64,000 nucleotides of DNA from an uncultured Eubacterium sp. GTDB lineage: Bacteria; Bacillota; Clostridia; Lachnospirales; Lachnospiraceae. Shown piece after piece: positions 6,254 to 15,520 of this stretch. The notes below the pieces were generated by a model. That model saw nothing but the letters and a program-made list of their open reading frames with translations. It ran no database searches and was not told the origin of the DNA. The position numbers and the translations under genes were made by a program. How positions within the stretch are numbered: position 1 is the first letter of the stretch; every line of letters begins with the position of its first letter. The DNA is taken from positions 1 to 64,000 of the forward strand of contig CAMWXD010000013.1 in assembly GCA_947178105.1 (NCBI GenBank), given 5' to 3'.

Positions 6254-8638
6254 TTATTGAAAATATTCCTGCAAACGGCTCTCATCAAACATTGCATAAT
6301 ACTGTACAATCCGGTAATCTCTGATCCAGCCGCCTGCATCTTCCTCGTCCAGCGTATGCCATTCTCCATCCTTCGTCTGATAACCAAGCGCATTCAATAC
6401 CGGGATCTCCTTACGCATCCGTGTCAGAAAATCTGTATATGCAGACTGGCGCAGCCCGGCATTCTCCAGAAACAGCGCGCCCAAGTAATTCGCGCTCGTA
6501 TCCATCTCGCACTGCACATACGGCGTGTCAAAATTTGCCCAGATCATATAAGGAACTGCATACTTGCGCTGGGCATCCTGCAAAGAAAGCCCTTCCTGCG
6601 GCTTTCCCATTACTTCTTCGATCCATTCTGCATTTACCGCCGGATGATGGTCGCCAAAAATACAGATTATGACTGGCTCGTCCACATTTTTAAAATAATC
6701 CAATAGCCCGCGTACAGCCTGGTCGCTTTCCTGCATCAACGTTAAATAGGTTTCCACATCTGTATACTGTTCCCACTCCTTCTTTAACCGGATGCATTGT
6801 GTTTGTGCCATCTCCTCTATATTATATCCGCCGTGGTTCTGCATCGTGACATTAAAAATAAACTGCTTTTCGCTATGCCGCTCATATAGCTCAATCACTT
6901 TGTCAAAAGAAGATTCATCGCTGACAAAGCTGCGTACATACCGTGGGTTTTCAAAATCCTCAATCCCTAAAAAATCGTCAAATCCAAAATTTGCATACGT
7001 ACGCATCCGGTTCCAATTTCCCTTATACTGCGGATGAATCGCGCTCGCCCGATAACCGTCGTTTTTCAAAATCCCGGCAAGATTCCCGACGTTTTTTAAA
7101 TCATAAATCTGATAAGGCACCGTACCAGACGCACAGTTCGCAATGCTGTTTCCTGTCAGAAACTCAAACTCCGAATTTGCTGTCCCTCCGCCATAAGTAG
7201 ATACATAAAGCGTACCCTTACAGGCAAAGTCCTCTACCGCATACCATTCCTCCAAATACTCCTTCGAACAGGTAAAGTCCCCAAGCGAACGCAGGTCGCT
7301 AAAGCTTTCATCCATAATCGCAATTAACGTCGGCTGCCATTTTTCCTGTGTTGTTCCTGTTTTTTCGCCGCCTGTTTCCTCTTTTGTTGTGTGCCCGCCA
7401 GCTTTTAGCAGTTCTTGTGCACGCTCCCTGCTGTATCCGTCAGGCTCCTCAAGCTTTAATTTTTTAACAAGTTCCGCGAAGCCAAGCACGCTCCCTTTTG
7501 TATTATAAAAAATATTCACTGCCCATTGGTCAATCGCATCCAGCCCGTACAGCCGCTCAAAATCCAGGCTGAAAATTCCGTACATGCAAAGAAAAGCTGC
7601 CAGGCTTCCAGCAGCAGCCCGTACCTTCCATCCGGCACCTTTTTTTCGTCCTGCACTTTTTTTCCATTCTGCATTTTCCTTTTGTCCTGCCGCTTCATTC
7701 CATCCCGGCAGGCTGCACAGCAGCCCAAGCGACGTATACCAGTGCAGGATTCCCGTGATCACAGGCTCTGTAATCTGAAATTCATATCCTCCTGCAACCT
7801 GAAACGCCGTATTTAACGAAAGCAGGTCATTTGGCATCACAGGATTTCCCTTAAACTGCGAAACATAATAATTTGCCAGCCCAAATACAAGGCACCCCGT
7901 TAAAAATATGCCTGCCGCCAGCTTTTTATACGGAAGTACAAAATACAGGCATCCATACAGCAGCGCAAGCAGCAGGATGTTTCCTGTAACATACATCCAT
8001 CCCAACTCATCCAGGCCTGCGCCACGCACCCGCTCAATCAGGTAAAAGCCCCATACCGGAGTAGCGCCTGCAAGCACTGAAAAAAATCCAAAACTGCCGG
8101 ACGCCTCTAAAACAGCTTTGATTTTTCCCGAAAAAACAAAGAGTGCCGACAACAGCAAAAAGAAAAACAACACCTCTTCCCCGTCCAATTCCTCACTGAC
8201 TTTTGCCGACGTATGATTCCAGTAAAAAAGCAAAACAGTATAAAAAACAAGAAAAAACGCCGTTGCTTTCCCTAACAAAGCTGCAAACGGCAATACTCTA
8301 AACGGCAGCACCAGACATACCGCCCCGACAAGCAGCCGTATGCAAAAAATCAGACAGACAGCCGCGCAGATCCATAAAAGCTGCGTAACAGAAAATGTCC
8401 TTCTGCGAAACAGCATCCACAGTATGAGCAGCCCTGTCCAGACAGCCGCATACTGCTTTCCTCTGATCGATGCCTGGTTATTCGAAAAATTGCCTGCCTG
8501 TTTAGAAACCGAAACCTTCTGTCTTGCAGGCATGTCTGTCTTTGCACAAATCCTGTGGCTTACAGGCATGTCCGGCTTTGTAAAAACTCGCTGTATGAAA
8601 ATGCATATACTGCAAAATAAAAATAATTCAAAATACAT
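6254..8638 (-). CDS. LTA synthase family phosphoglycerol transferase (sulfatase fold)
   Basis: A 794-residue protein. Residues 1-370 hold about ten membrane segments, and residues 420-794 form the extracytoplasmic sulfatase-fold catalytic domain. Key motifs are IMDESFSDL (metal-binding Glu), YGGGTANSEFEFLTGNS (Thr nucleophile), NVTMQNHGGY and FGDHHP (Asp-His metal ligands). The family moves glycerol-phosphate from phosphatidylglycerol onto lipoteichoic acid or glycolipid at the outer face of the membrane. It is longer than LtaS (about 650) because of extra N-terminal helices and a Lys-rich loop near residue 325. The start at 8638 has AGAGGGAGAAGG. First gene of a four-gene operon with the phosphodiesterase and two small membrane proteins. 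Confidence 0.88.
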   Translation of the reverse strand: MYFELFLFCSICIFIQRVFTKPDMPVSHRICAKTDMPARQKVSVSKQAGNFSNNQASIRGKQYAAVWTGLLILWMLFRRRTFSVTQLLWICAAVCLIFCIRLLVGAVCLVLPFRVLPFAALLGKATAFFLVFYTVLLFYWNHTSAKVSEELDGEEVLFFFLLLSALFVFSGKIKAVLEASGSFGFFSVLAGATPVWGFYLIERVRGAGLDELGWMYVTGNILLLALLYGCLYFVLPYKKLAAGIFLTGCLVFGLANYYVSQFKGNPVMPNDLLSLNTAFQVAGGYEFQITEPVITGILHWYTSLGLLCSLPGWNEAAGQKENAEWKKSAGRKKGAGWKVRAAAGSLAAFLCMYGIFSLDFERLYGLDAIDQWAVNIFYNTKGSVLGFAELVKKLKLEEPDGYSRERAQELLKAGGHTTKEETGGEKTGTTQEKWQPTLIAIMDESFSDLRSLGDFTCSKEYLEEWYAVEDFACKGTLYVSTYGGGTANSEFEFLTGNSIANCASGTVPYQIYDLKNVGNLAGILKNDGYRASAIHPQYKGNWNRMRTYANFGFDDFLGIEDFENPRYVRSFVSDESSFDKVIELYERHSEKQFIFNVTMQNHGGYNIEEMAQTQCIRLKKEWEQYTDVETYLTLMQESDQAVRGLLDYFKNVDEPVIICIFGDHHPAVNAEWIEEVMGKPQEGLSLQDAQRKYAVPYMIWANFDTPYVQCEMDTSANYLGALFLENAGLRQSAYTDFLTRMRKEIPVLNALGYQTKDGEWHTLDEEDAGGWIRDYRIVQYYAMFDESRLQEYFQ

Positions 8639-8690
8639 ACCTTCTCCCTCTGCACCATCAGGCAGTGCTTTTCCTTATCCATCTGCCAAA

Positions 8691-8751
8691 TAACGCCTTA
8701 TGTAAAGCATAACTTTTTGTAATAATTTGTTATGCTTTACATAAGGCGTTA
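8691..8751. repeat. Perfect 23-bp inverted repeat with 15-nt spacer upstream of the LTA-synthase-like gene
   Basis: Arms 8691-8713 and 8729-8751 are exact reverse complements. Each arm itself contains TTATG-N5-CATAA, so the site is a nested palindrome. There is no T-tract, so it is not a simple terminator. It lies between the promoter candidate and the start codon, hence in the transcribed leader and also a possible operator. Confidence 0.9.
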
Positions 8752-8862
8752 CAAGTGTACAAACCGCATAAAATAAGGAAAGCAGCAGATTTTTTCAAAA
8801 TGCAGCTAACGAAAAATCCAAAAAAAGATACCTTTTTTGAATGGGCACAAACCGAATGAACG

Positions 8863-8891
8863 TATTGAAATATGAGAAATTTTCTTGTCAA
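8863..8891 (-). promoter_or_regulatory. Promoter candidate for the envelope operon
   Basis: Minus-strand TTGACA (8891-8886), 17-bp spacer, TCAATA (8868-8863). The -35 is perfect and the -10 weak. It gives a leader of about 220 nt that contains the 23-bp palindrome. The DNA from 8700 to 9069 has no gene and is AT-rich. Confidence 0.4.
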
Positions 8892-9005
8892 TTTTGTAGT
8901 TTTTTCACAGATTTTCACGAAAAAAAGAAAGGAAAAACCGCAAAAACTGACAATTTTTTCTTTCTTAATTGCAAAATTAGTAGATTTGATATAGAATACT
9001 TTTTG

Positions 9006-9024
9006 ATAACAAATTATTACAAAA
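9006..9024 (-). repeat. Second, inverted copy of a 19-bp word from the palindrome loop
   Basis: The word TTTTGTAATAATTTGTTAT occurs on the plus strand at 8715-8733 and on the minus strand here, about 270 bp away. An exact 19-bp match over so short a range is unlikely by chance. The meaning is unknown. Confidence 0.8.
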
Positions 9025-9069
9025 TGGTATGTTTGCAGGCAATTTTTTATAGCTTCCCTAACCGCATCA

Positions 9070-10437
9070 TCAGACGGCCATCAGCATAATGCTGAGAATA
9101 AATTCTTCATTTTGTACAACAAAATCAATACCTCCAAAATATTTCCCTGCAATCTTTCGGATATTCTGTAAGCCATATCCATGACTGTCTTCTTCACCTT
9201 TTGTCGTGATCGGAAGCCCGCTTTCTGTATCCCATTGCAGATTTCCTGCAAAGCTGTTGCTCAGCTCTATCATATAGGCGTTGTTCTTGCAATATGAGAG
9301 AATCGAAATATGCAGCTCCCCGCTGCCCCCTGCGTTTTCAACTGCATTCTGCAACGCATTGTTTAGTATGACGCTAATATCAAATGCGTTGATATTAGAG
9401 CCTGTAGGATAATGAAAATGACACTGGAAATGAATATTCTTTTTTTCTGCTTCTGCTTTCCATTCCCGCAGGATAACATCCGTTACAGGATTTCCGCTTT
9501 TGATCTCACCTGCCGTTTCCATAAAAGCTGCCTTTAGGTCTTGAACATAGTCTTTTGCTTCCTTTGTCTCAATCCCAGAATAAAGCCTTTCCAACGTAAG
9601 GACATGGTTTGCCATATCATGTTTCATGCTCCGGATATCCTGATACAGATTTTCCACCTGTCCAATATGCCGCTTTAGATTATCTATCTGAGCGGAAAGC
9701 ATCTGATTTGCTAACTTTTCCTCCTGTGCCGCTTTTATATTCTGATAGAGCATGATTAAAATAACAACCACCATTACCGCCACTCCGCAGTAAAACAGCA
9801 GCAGCAGATCATATGACTCCGTTGGCTTTCCATTCTCTTGTATGTAAAAACTGCGATAGTAGCGTATGATTTTATATCCCACTGCTCCCAGAAACGGCGG
9901 AATCACCAACATAAGCAGTTCCCGCTTGGACATCTGCTCATATTTGCGTACATAACTTTTTGTGATACAGTAGACGGCACCAGACGTGATCGCAAGCACC
10001 ATAACCAGATAAAATACACAGACTCCAACATAAACTATAAACTGCATAAGCATAGGGGGTTTCCCTTTGTACCACATGGTATTTGCCACCAAATAATACA
10101 GTTTATCATATAGAATTTCCGCCATTGCAGCAGTAAACCAGCGCAAAGAAAAATAGGTGGCCGCAAGAAAAGCCTTCTGAATGTAACTCCTGCGTTCCAA
10201 CCCGCACATCACCAAAAACGCCGTAAGGCTGCCCAATGCATATGCCAGAAACGCATCATTCTGCGGCATGGCATAAAGCATGAACATTGTCAAAAAATAA
10301 ATCCCCCCTGTTGCCACTGCCACTTTTGTACTTTGTAAAAATGGCTTTACAAGCCTATAAAGACAATATCCCGCAATACATAGTTCTATCACCGAAACCG
10401 TCTGCATGAAGCTGCTCCAGTCAGCCAAATCGGCCAT
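9070..10437 (-). CDS. GHKL-family (AgrC/LytS-like) sensor histidine kinase, orphan
   Basis: About 455 residues from the Met at 10437. An upstream open stretch adds 55 unlikely residues that overlap the flavoprotein gene, and GGAAGAGGTG precedes the chosen start. There are about six membrane helices (10-235), a coiled coil (240-280), a phosphoacceptor region with SMKHDMANHV, and a GHKL ATPase with NNALQNAVENA (N box) and GYGLQNI (G box). Such kinases usually sense peptides or small ligands and phosphorylate LytTR-type regulators. No regulator gene is adjacent, so its partner must be elsewhere. Confidence 0.85.
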   Translation of the reverse strand: MADLADWSSFMQTVSVIELCIAGYCLYRLVKPFLQSTKVAVATGGIYFLTMFMLYAMPQNDAFLAYALGSLTAFLVMCGLERRSYIQKAFLAATYFSLRWFTAAMAEILYDKLYYLVANTMWYKGKPPMLMQFIVYVGVCVFYLVMVLAITSGAVYCITKSYVRKYEQMSKRELLMLVIPPFLGAVGYKIIRYYRSFYIQENGKPTESYDLLLLFYCGVAVMVVVILIMLYQNIKAAQEEKLANQMLSAQIDNLKRHIGQVENLYQDIRSMKHDMANHVLTLERLYSGIETKEAKDYVQDLKAAFMETAGEIKSGNPVTDVILREWKAEAEKKNIHFQCHFHYPTGSNINAFDISVILNNALQNAVENAGGSGELHISILSYCKNNAYMIELSNSFAGNLQWDTESGLPITTKGEEDSHGYGLQNIRKIAGKYFGGIDFVVQNEEFILSIMLMAV

Positions 10438-10502
10438 CGCATGTTCACCTCTTCCTTCTCCTGCATTTTTCTCTGCAAATATCTCATAATCCAAGCCCCC
10501 TG

Positions 10503-12143
10503 TCAAAGCGCCAAAAACCGTCCTCTGATTGCTTCCGCCACCTTCATCCCATCCATCGCCGCCGATAAAATCCCGCCGGCGTACCCGGCTCCTTCTCCAC
10601 ATGGATAGATGCCGGAGGCTGCACTCTCATACTGTGCATTGCGCACGATCCGAACCGGCGAGGAAGTCCGGCTCTCGATCCCGGATAAAATAGCATCGTA
10701 GCGGTCAAAACCTGGGATTGACCTGCCAAACTGCTCCATCCCATGCAAAAATGCCTGTTTCATTCCTTCTGGCAGCAGACCACTTAGGTCAGCAAAGGCA
10801 CATGCTCCTTTTGCCTGCGATGCAAACGCTCCGTAGGCTGTCGACACCTTTCCCTGCTTATAATCGCCGTAAAGCTGCTGTGGGATGCTGCCGCCTGAAA
10901 GCGCATATGCACGCTTTTCCAGTTCCCGCTGAAAGGCAATTCCATCCAGCGGATGCGTGCCGCCGCCTGGAAAATCATCTGGGGTTACGGAGACGATAAT
11001 GGCACTGTTTGCATTTTTGCCGTCCCGCTTTTGGTAGCTCATACCGTTGACTGCAAGCGCACCCTGCTCAGACGAAGCATTTACCACATATCCGCCCGGG
11101 CACATGCAAAAGGAATAAATGCCCCTTTGCTTACGCATATCCTGATAATGTATATCCTGATAAGAAGCGGTTACTTTATAAGAAGCTGCCCCCAGCTCCT
11201 TTCCCAGAGCGCCATGATACTGGTGCAGGTCGATCATTTCCTGCGGATGCTCTACACGCAGCCCGACTGCAAATGCTTTTGCCTCCATTTTAAGGCGGTG
11301 CCGCAGGAGCATTTCAAACGTATCCCTGGCACTGTGCCCGATCGCCAGTACAAGCAGTTCTGTTGGAATCTGGCGCTTTTTGCCGGCGTTTTCTACCGTA
11401 ATCGAACAGATTTTACCGCCTTCTATCTGCAAGTCGGCAAGGCATGTCTCAAAGTAAAAGGTGCCGCCGAGCCGGATGATCTCTTTGCGCATCGTGCTTA
11501 CAACCTCGATCAGCCTGTCCGTCCCGATATGCGGTTTGTTGACATACAAAATACTGCTGTCAGCGCCGTTTTGCACAAAAGTCTCTAAAACAAAACGGTT
11601 TCTCCCAACAGGGTCTTTTACAAGCGTATTCAGCTTCCCGTCGGAAAACGTGCCGGCGCCGCCTTCCCCAAACTGCACGTTGGAAGAAGGGTGCAAGGCT
11701 CCTTCCTGCCAGAACCGTTCCACATCCAGCCTGCGCGCTTCTGCTTTTTTCCCGCGCTCGACTACCACCGGCTGATAGCCATAAAGAGCCAGCAGCCAGG
11801 CGCAGAATAACCCTGCCGGCCCGCTGCCGACAATGACTGGCCTGTGTGATAATTTTTCCGTGCCAGCCTGCGGGAACTGGTATATCGTTTCTTTAGTTAA
11901 CATAATATTCTTATTGTGAACCTTTTCGACCAGCTTCTTCTCTCTATCCTCCCCAATCTGCAAGTCCACATCGACTGTATAGACATAAACCGGTTCCTGC
12001 CCGCGCCTTGCATCTACTGACTGCTTTCGGATCTGAAAAGTAAATTGCTGCGCCGGTTTTAGATGCAGCAATTTCCTGATCTTGCGTTCCATATCTTTTT
12101 TTTCATGCCTGATAGGTACTTTCACCTGCAAAACCCGAATCAT
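10503..12143 (-). CDS. FAD-dependent NAD(P)/FAD oxidoreductase, COG2509-like
   Basis: About 546 residues from the Met at 12143. The N-terminal 100 residues form a small alpha/beta domain (MIRVLQVKVPIRHEKKD), followed by the Rossmann motif VIVGSGPAGLFCAWLLALYG binding FAD. SSNVQFGEGGAGTFSDGKL and a C-terminal YPCGEGAGYAGGILSAAMDG complete the signature. The family is a widespread uncharacterised dehydrogenase. Its ATG overlaps the TGA of the upstream flavoprotein gene (ATGA), so the two are translationally coupled. An in-frame upstream extension inside that gene was rejected because it reads another gene's DNA. Confidence 0.88.
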   Translation of the reverse strand: MIRVLQVKVPIRHEKKDMERKIRKLLHLKPAQQFTFQIRKQSVDARRGQEPVYVYTVDVDLQIGEDREKKLVEKVHNKNIMLTKETIYQFPQAGTEKLSHRPVIVGSGPAGLFCAWLLALYGYQPVVVERGKKAEARRLDVERFWQEGALHPSSNVQFGEGGAGTFSDGKLNTLVKDPVGRNRFVLETFVQNGADSSILYVNKPHIGTDRLIEVVSTMRKEIIRLGGTFYFETCLADLQIEGGKICSITVENAGKKRQIPTELLVLAIGHSARDTFEMLLRHRLKMEAKAFAVGLRVEHPQEMIDLHQYHGALGKELGAASYKVTASYQDIHYQDMRKQRGIYSFCMCPGGYVVNASSEQGALAVNGMSYQKRDGKNANSAIIVSVTPDDFPGGGTHPLDGIAFQRELEKRAYALSGGSIPQQLYGDYKQGKVSTAYGAFASQAKGACAFADLSGLLPEGMKQAFLHGMEQFGRSIPGFDRYDAILSGIESRTSSPVRIVRNAQYESAASGIYPCGEGAGYAGGILSAAMDGMKVAEAIRGRFLAL

Positions 12144-13471
12144 CCTATGTATACTCCCTTCCTGCCTGTTCCCGCTTTCTTTCCTGCATGTCCAGTCTGT
12201 GCGGCACTTGCCGCCGCCCTGCCTGCGGCTGCTCCGCTTGACCATGCCCACTGTAAATGATAGCCGCCGCATTTTGCATCCACATCGACGATCTCTCCTG
12301 CAAAATAAAGCCCAGGTATCTTTTTTGATTCCATGCGCACTGCATCGATTTCCTGTACAGATACTCCTCCGGCTGTTGCCTGTGCACTGTCAAAGCCTTT
12401 TGTCCCTGTAATATCCACCTGGTAAGCCTTGAGTACGGCGGCTAACCGTTCTGCCTGCGGCATGGTACACTGCCCGCACCGCATCTGTCCGGAAATCCCG
12501 GCACGCTTTCTGACAACAGGAATCAGCTTGTCCGGCAAAAACCCGACCATGCCTTCGTCCACGCGTTTTGCACTGTGGTAGATGCTTAAAAACCGTTCCA
12601 GGAGATAGGCTGCCAGTTCCGGTTGCGGCATGTTCGGCTTGAAATCCAGGCAGACATGCACCTGCCTGTTTTCAGCAAGCGCCTTTGCCGCAGTGCGGCT
12701 AAACTGAAAAACGACAATCCCGGAAATCCCTGACTCCGTGATCTGCAATTCCCCTGTTTCACATGCCCTTTGTACCCCGTCCACATATAATGCTGCCGTA
12801 CAGCCGATTCTAACGCCCGCAGGAAGCTTCCATTTTTTTAAATCTGCCAATAATGCAGTAAGCGCCGGAAACGGCTGTATCAATGTATGCCCAAGCTGTC
12901 TGGCATAAAGATAGCCGCTTCCGTCGCTTCCTGTTTTTTTTGCCGCTTTCCCGCCTGTTGCCAGAATGCAGGTACGGCTGTATATCGTATCTCCTTTTGT
13001 TTCGATCTGAAATAGCTGCCGTTCTATACTGCCGCCGATTTTTTGATTGTACAGCTTATGTATGCGGCGAATTCCGACAGACAGCAGCAGCGGGATTTGC
13101 AGGCGCTCTGTCTCCGACAGCAGGGCGCTTTTTACCGATGCTGCCTGCTCGCTTTCTGGATAAATGCAAGTCCCGTTTTTCTGCACCGGGCGAATGCCAA
13201 GCTCTTCGAAAAACCGGATCGTTTCCGTATAAGGAAACTGCTCCAGCACCGTACGCACAAAGGCTGGCTCCTCACAATAATAATTCCCGATCGCCTGGTC
13301 TGTATTTGTGTAATTGCATTTTCCATTTCCGGTAGCCAAAAGCTTCTTTGCTGCCTGTTCCATATGCTCCAGCAAAACGACTTCCGCGCCCAGCCTTGCC
13401 GCCGTAACCGCAGCCATAATGCCGGATGCGCCTGCGCCTATGACGGCGGTATCATATACTTTTTTTTTCAT
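12140..13471 (-). CDS. BaiN/HI0933-family flavoprotein (aminoacetone oxidase-like)
   Basis: About 443 residues from MKKKVYDTAVIGAGASGIMA, with FAD Rossmann GxGxxG at 10-15. LATGNGKCNYTN and the C-terminal GLYFAGEIVDVDAKCGGYHL followed by QWAWSSG are diagnostic of the HI0933/YhiN group. A Clostridium scindens member is named BaiN (bile acid reductase), but most members have no proven substrate, so the name should not be carried over. The start at 13471 has AGGAGCAGGAT; an ATG eleven codons earlier has none. It is the first of two coupled flavoprotein genes. Confidence 0.88.
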   Translation of the reverse strand: MKKKVYDTAVIGAGASGIMAAVTAARLGAEVVLLEHMEQAAKKLLATGNGKCNYTNTDQAIGNYYCEEPAFVRTVLEQFPYTETIRFFEELGIRPVQKNGTCIYPESEQAASVKSALLSETERLQIPLLLSVGIRRIHKLYNQKIGGSIERQLFQIETKGDTIYSRTCILATGGKAAKKTGSDGSGYLYARQLGHTLIQPFPALTALLADLKKWKLPAGVRIGCTAALYVDGVQRACETGELQITESGISGIVVFQFSRTAAKALAENRQVHVCLDFKPNMPQPELAAYLLERFLSIYHSAKRVDEGMVGFLPDKLIPVVRKRAGISGQMRCGQCTMPQAERLAAVLKAYQVDITGTKGFDSAQATAGGVSVQEIDAVRMESKKIPGLYFAGEIVDVDAKCGGYHLQWAWSSGAAAGRAAASAAQTGHAGKKAGTGRKGVYIG

Positions 13472-13528
13472 ATCCTGCTCCTGTTTATGATGCATCTTGC
13501 CCATAGGCCAGCCATTCCCCTCTTATTC

Positions 13529-14011
13529 TCAGCTTGTGCAGCTTTCCAGATACCCGTACATCTCCTGTTCATTCACAAAATAAATCCCCTGCTCCAATTC
13601 CTCCCGCTGCTTGGCGGTCATTGCGCTGTAAGGAATGCCTGTATGGAAAAACAGGTTGTCCGTATGATAATGGTATACATCCAGATAGCCGTCCTGCACC
13701 TTTAATTCAAACCGGTATTCTGCCGTACGTCCGCTGGCTGGCTGTACCTGGGTGTGAGGATCCGCTGCGGTTTCCTCTTTTGCTGCCTGCGGCTTTAAAA
13801 CAGCAGACGCCTGCGCATCCTCATCCGTATCCTGGGTTGCCTGCGGCTGTGTCAGGCGGTTTGCCTGCACGCCGTTTTCCTGTTCCCTGTATGAATTTTG
13901 GATTTTATTTTTCTGTGACCGGTACTGGACAGCAGCTATGATGATCGTTCCTGATACCGCTAACAGGCACAGCGACAGCCAGAAAATACGCATACTTTTT
14001 TTGTGGTTCAT
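13529..14011 (-). CDS. Membrane-anchored protein with BofC C-terminal-like domain
   Basis: About 160 residues from MNHKKSMRIF. One N-terminal membrane helix (8-29) is followed by a Gln/Ala/Thr-rich low-complexity linker (35-100) and a compact C-terminal domain of about 60 residues. That domain, with GYLDVYHYH, a THG-like turn, LEQGIYFVNEQEMYGYLESC, resembles the BofC_C domain, whose typical end is a FLESY motif. BofC controls pro-sigma-K processing in Bacillus forespores. Here only the domain is shared, so the role is open. The ribosome site GGAGG lies six bases before the ATG. Confidence 0.7.
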   Translation of the reverse strand: MNHKKSMRIFWLSLCLLAVSGTIIIAAVQYRSQKNKIQNSYREQENGVQANRLTQPQATQDTDEDAQASAVLKPQAAKEETAADPHTQVQPASGRTAEYRFELKVQDGYLDVYHYHTDNLFFHTGIPYSAMTAKQREELEQGIYFVNEQEMYGYLESCTS

Positions 14012-14142
14012 AATGGCCTCCATTTCCATTTTGCCGAATGCTATGCTATCTATCGGCAGAGCAAACATTCTTCTGATTTACAAAAAAGTATGCGCTGGCA
14101 AAAGCCATTTTATTCATAAAAATAGAAATCTTTGCAATAATT

Positions 14143-14352
14143 TTATTGCTGTTTTGCAAAAAGGATGCATTCCCCTGTGCGGTGGTAATAAGCAGCCAGT
14201 TCCTCCAGCCGTGTGCGGCTTGTGGAACAAAACGCAGCCAGGCAGTCCATGCAAAAATATTCCGTTGCCGCACGCCAGATCAGCTTGCGGTGCAGCGCAA
14301 TCTCATCCCCGCTCAGCGCCGCACCGCATTTCATGCAGGAATGCCGTGTCAC
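14143..14352 (-). CDS. Small zinc-ribbon-like protein coupled to the alpha-galactosidase gene
   Basis: A 69-residue protein with CMKCG near residue 6 and CMDC near 34, i.e. two Cys pairs that could bind zinc, followed by a helical region (TRLEELAAYYHRTGEC). The start is GTG at 14352 preceded by CGGAGG. It overlaps the stop of the GH27 gene (GTGA), so translation is coupled. No known family; the catalytic or regulatory role is unknown. Confidence 0.65.
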   Translation of the reverse strand: MTRHSCMKCGAALSGDEIALHRKLIWRAATEYFCMDCLAAFCSTSRTRLEELAAYYHRTGECILFAKQQ

Positions 14353-15506
14353 AGGGCGCCTCCGGCCATTTTGCAGCGGTATACGGCACAGCCATGTGAA
14401 GGAAGGGTCGGGAGCAGGATCTCCTGAAAGATCCCCAGGCGCTGATGCGTGATGCAGTCATAGACATCAACGCCATTGCCCGCAGCCGCAGAAAGCCCGA
14501 TATCCCATAATGTCAGCGACACATCGGACGCCGTATCACTGAAATTAAAAAAGCCTATGGCATAATCGCCGCCGCACAATGGCCTTACCAGCACAAAAGC
14601 ATCCGGGTTTCCAACGCAATCCACACGGTACGGCGCGCGGCATTCTGCATCCTGGTTAATCGCAATCAGGTCCTGGTTGGTCAGTATTTCTTTCGTCTGG
14701 CTGTTCATGGAACGGACGTCGCAGCCGATGATCAGCGGGGAATTCATCATCGCCCAGAGCGCAAAATGAGTCTGATACTCCGTATCGGTACACCCTCCCA
14801 TACATGCTTCAGGATTCGTCCCTTTCCCATACATGCCCACAACAAGCATGTCCATGTCGTTGAAGCAGCCCATACCGCCAAAAGGCTGTTTGTCCATCTG
14901 CGAAAGGGCAATGGCTTCGACCGAGCTCCAGCAGTCCTGAATATCAATGGTGGAACGGAACGTGTGGGCGCCGGATGAGCGGATCCACTGATAGACATCC
15001 TCTGTCCCCCACTGACATGCCGCAAATACAATATCGCGGCCGCAGTTTCGCAGGGCCGCCCCCATGCGCCGGTAAAGGATCGAAGACGGAATGGATGCCG
15101 GCCTTAAACAGTTATCGTATTTTAAGTAATCCACACCCCAGGCAGCAAACTGTGCCGCATCCGAAAATTCATGCTCCAGGCTGCCGGGATACCTGGCGCA
15201 CGTAAGCGCACCGCAGCAGGCGTACAACCCGAATTTCAAGCCTTTGGAATGTACATAGTCAATCACCGGCTGAATGCCGTCCGGGAATGCCTCCGGGTCA
15301 GGAACTAACAGCCCCTTTCCGTCGCGTTCCCGCATTGCCCACCCGTCATCGATAATAATATACCGGTAGCCTGCATCCAAAAGGCCCTCCTGTACAAATG
15401 CATCTGCAATCTGGCAGACCAGTTCTGCGTTTGGGTGTTTAAAAAAAGTATTCCAGGAATTCCACCCCATAGGCGGGGCGGATGCCAATATATGCTGATC
15501 CATCAT
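14349..15506 (-). CDS. Alpha-galactosidase, glycoside hydrolase family 27
   Basis: A 385-residue protein starting PPMGWNSWNTF, the GH27 signature. Further family motifs are YIIIDDGW, LKFGLYACCG, GVDYLKYDNC (nucleophile Asp in KYD), the second catalytic Asp in FRSTIDIQDCW, and MNSPLIIGCDVR. It removes terminal alpha-1,6-galactose from raffinose-type sugars or galactomannan; there is no signal peptide, so it is intracellular and needs a transporter. AGGAGG precedes the start. It follows the AraC regulator by 14 bp and is probably controlled by it. Confidence 0.93.
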   Translation of the reverse strand: MMDQHILASAPPMGWNSWNTFFKHPNAELVCQIADAFVQEGLLDAGYRYIIIDDGWAMRERDGKGLLVPDPEAFPDGIQPVIDYVHSKGLKFGLYACCGALTCARYPGSLEHEFSDAAQFAAWGVDYLKYDNCLRPASIPSSILYRRMGAALRNCGRDIVFAACQWGTEDVYQWIRSSGAHTFRSTIDIQDCWSSVEAIALSQMDKQPFGGMGCFNDMDMLVVGMYGKGTNPEACMGGCTDTEYQTHFALWAMMNSPLIIGCDVRSMNSQTKEILTNQDLIAINQDAECRAPYRVDCVGNPDAFVLVRPLCGGDYAIGFFNFSDTASDVSLTLWDIGLSAAAGNGVDVYDCITHQRLGIFQEILLPTLPSHGCAVYRCKMAGGAL

Positions 15507-15520
15507 TGAATTGAAACCTC

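Noticed and set aside
10437..10602. N-terminal extension of the GHKL kinase
   Set aside because: It reads DNA of the flavoprotein gene, is Gly/Arg-rich, and the ribosome site is at 10437.
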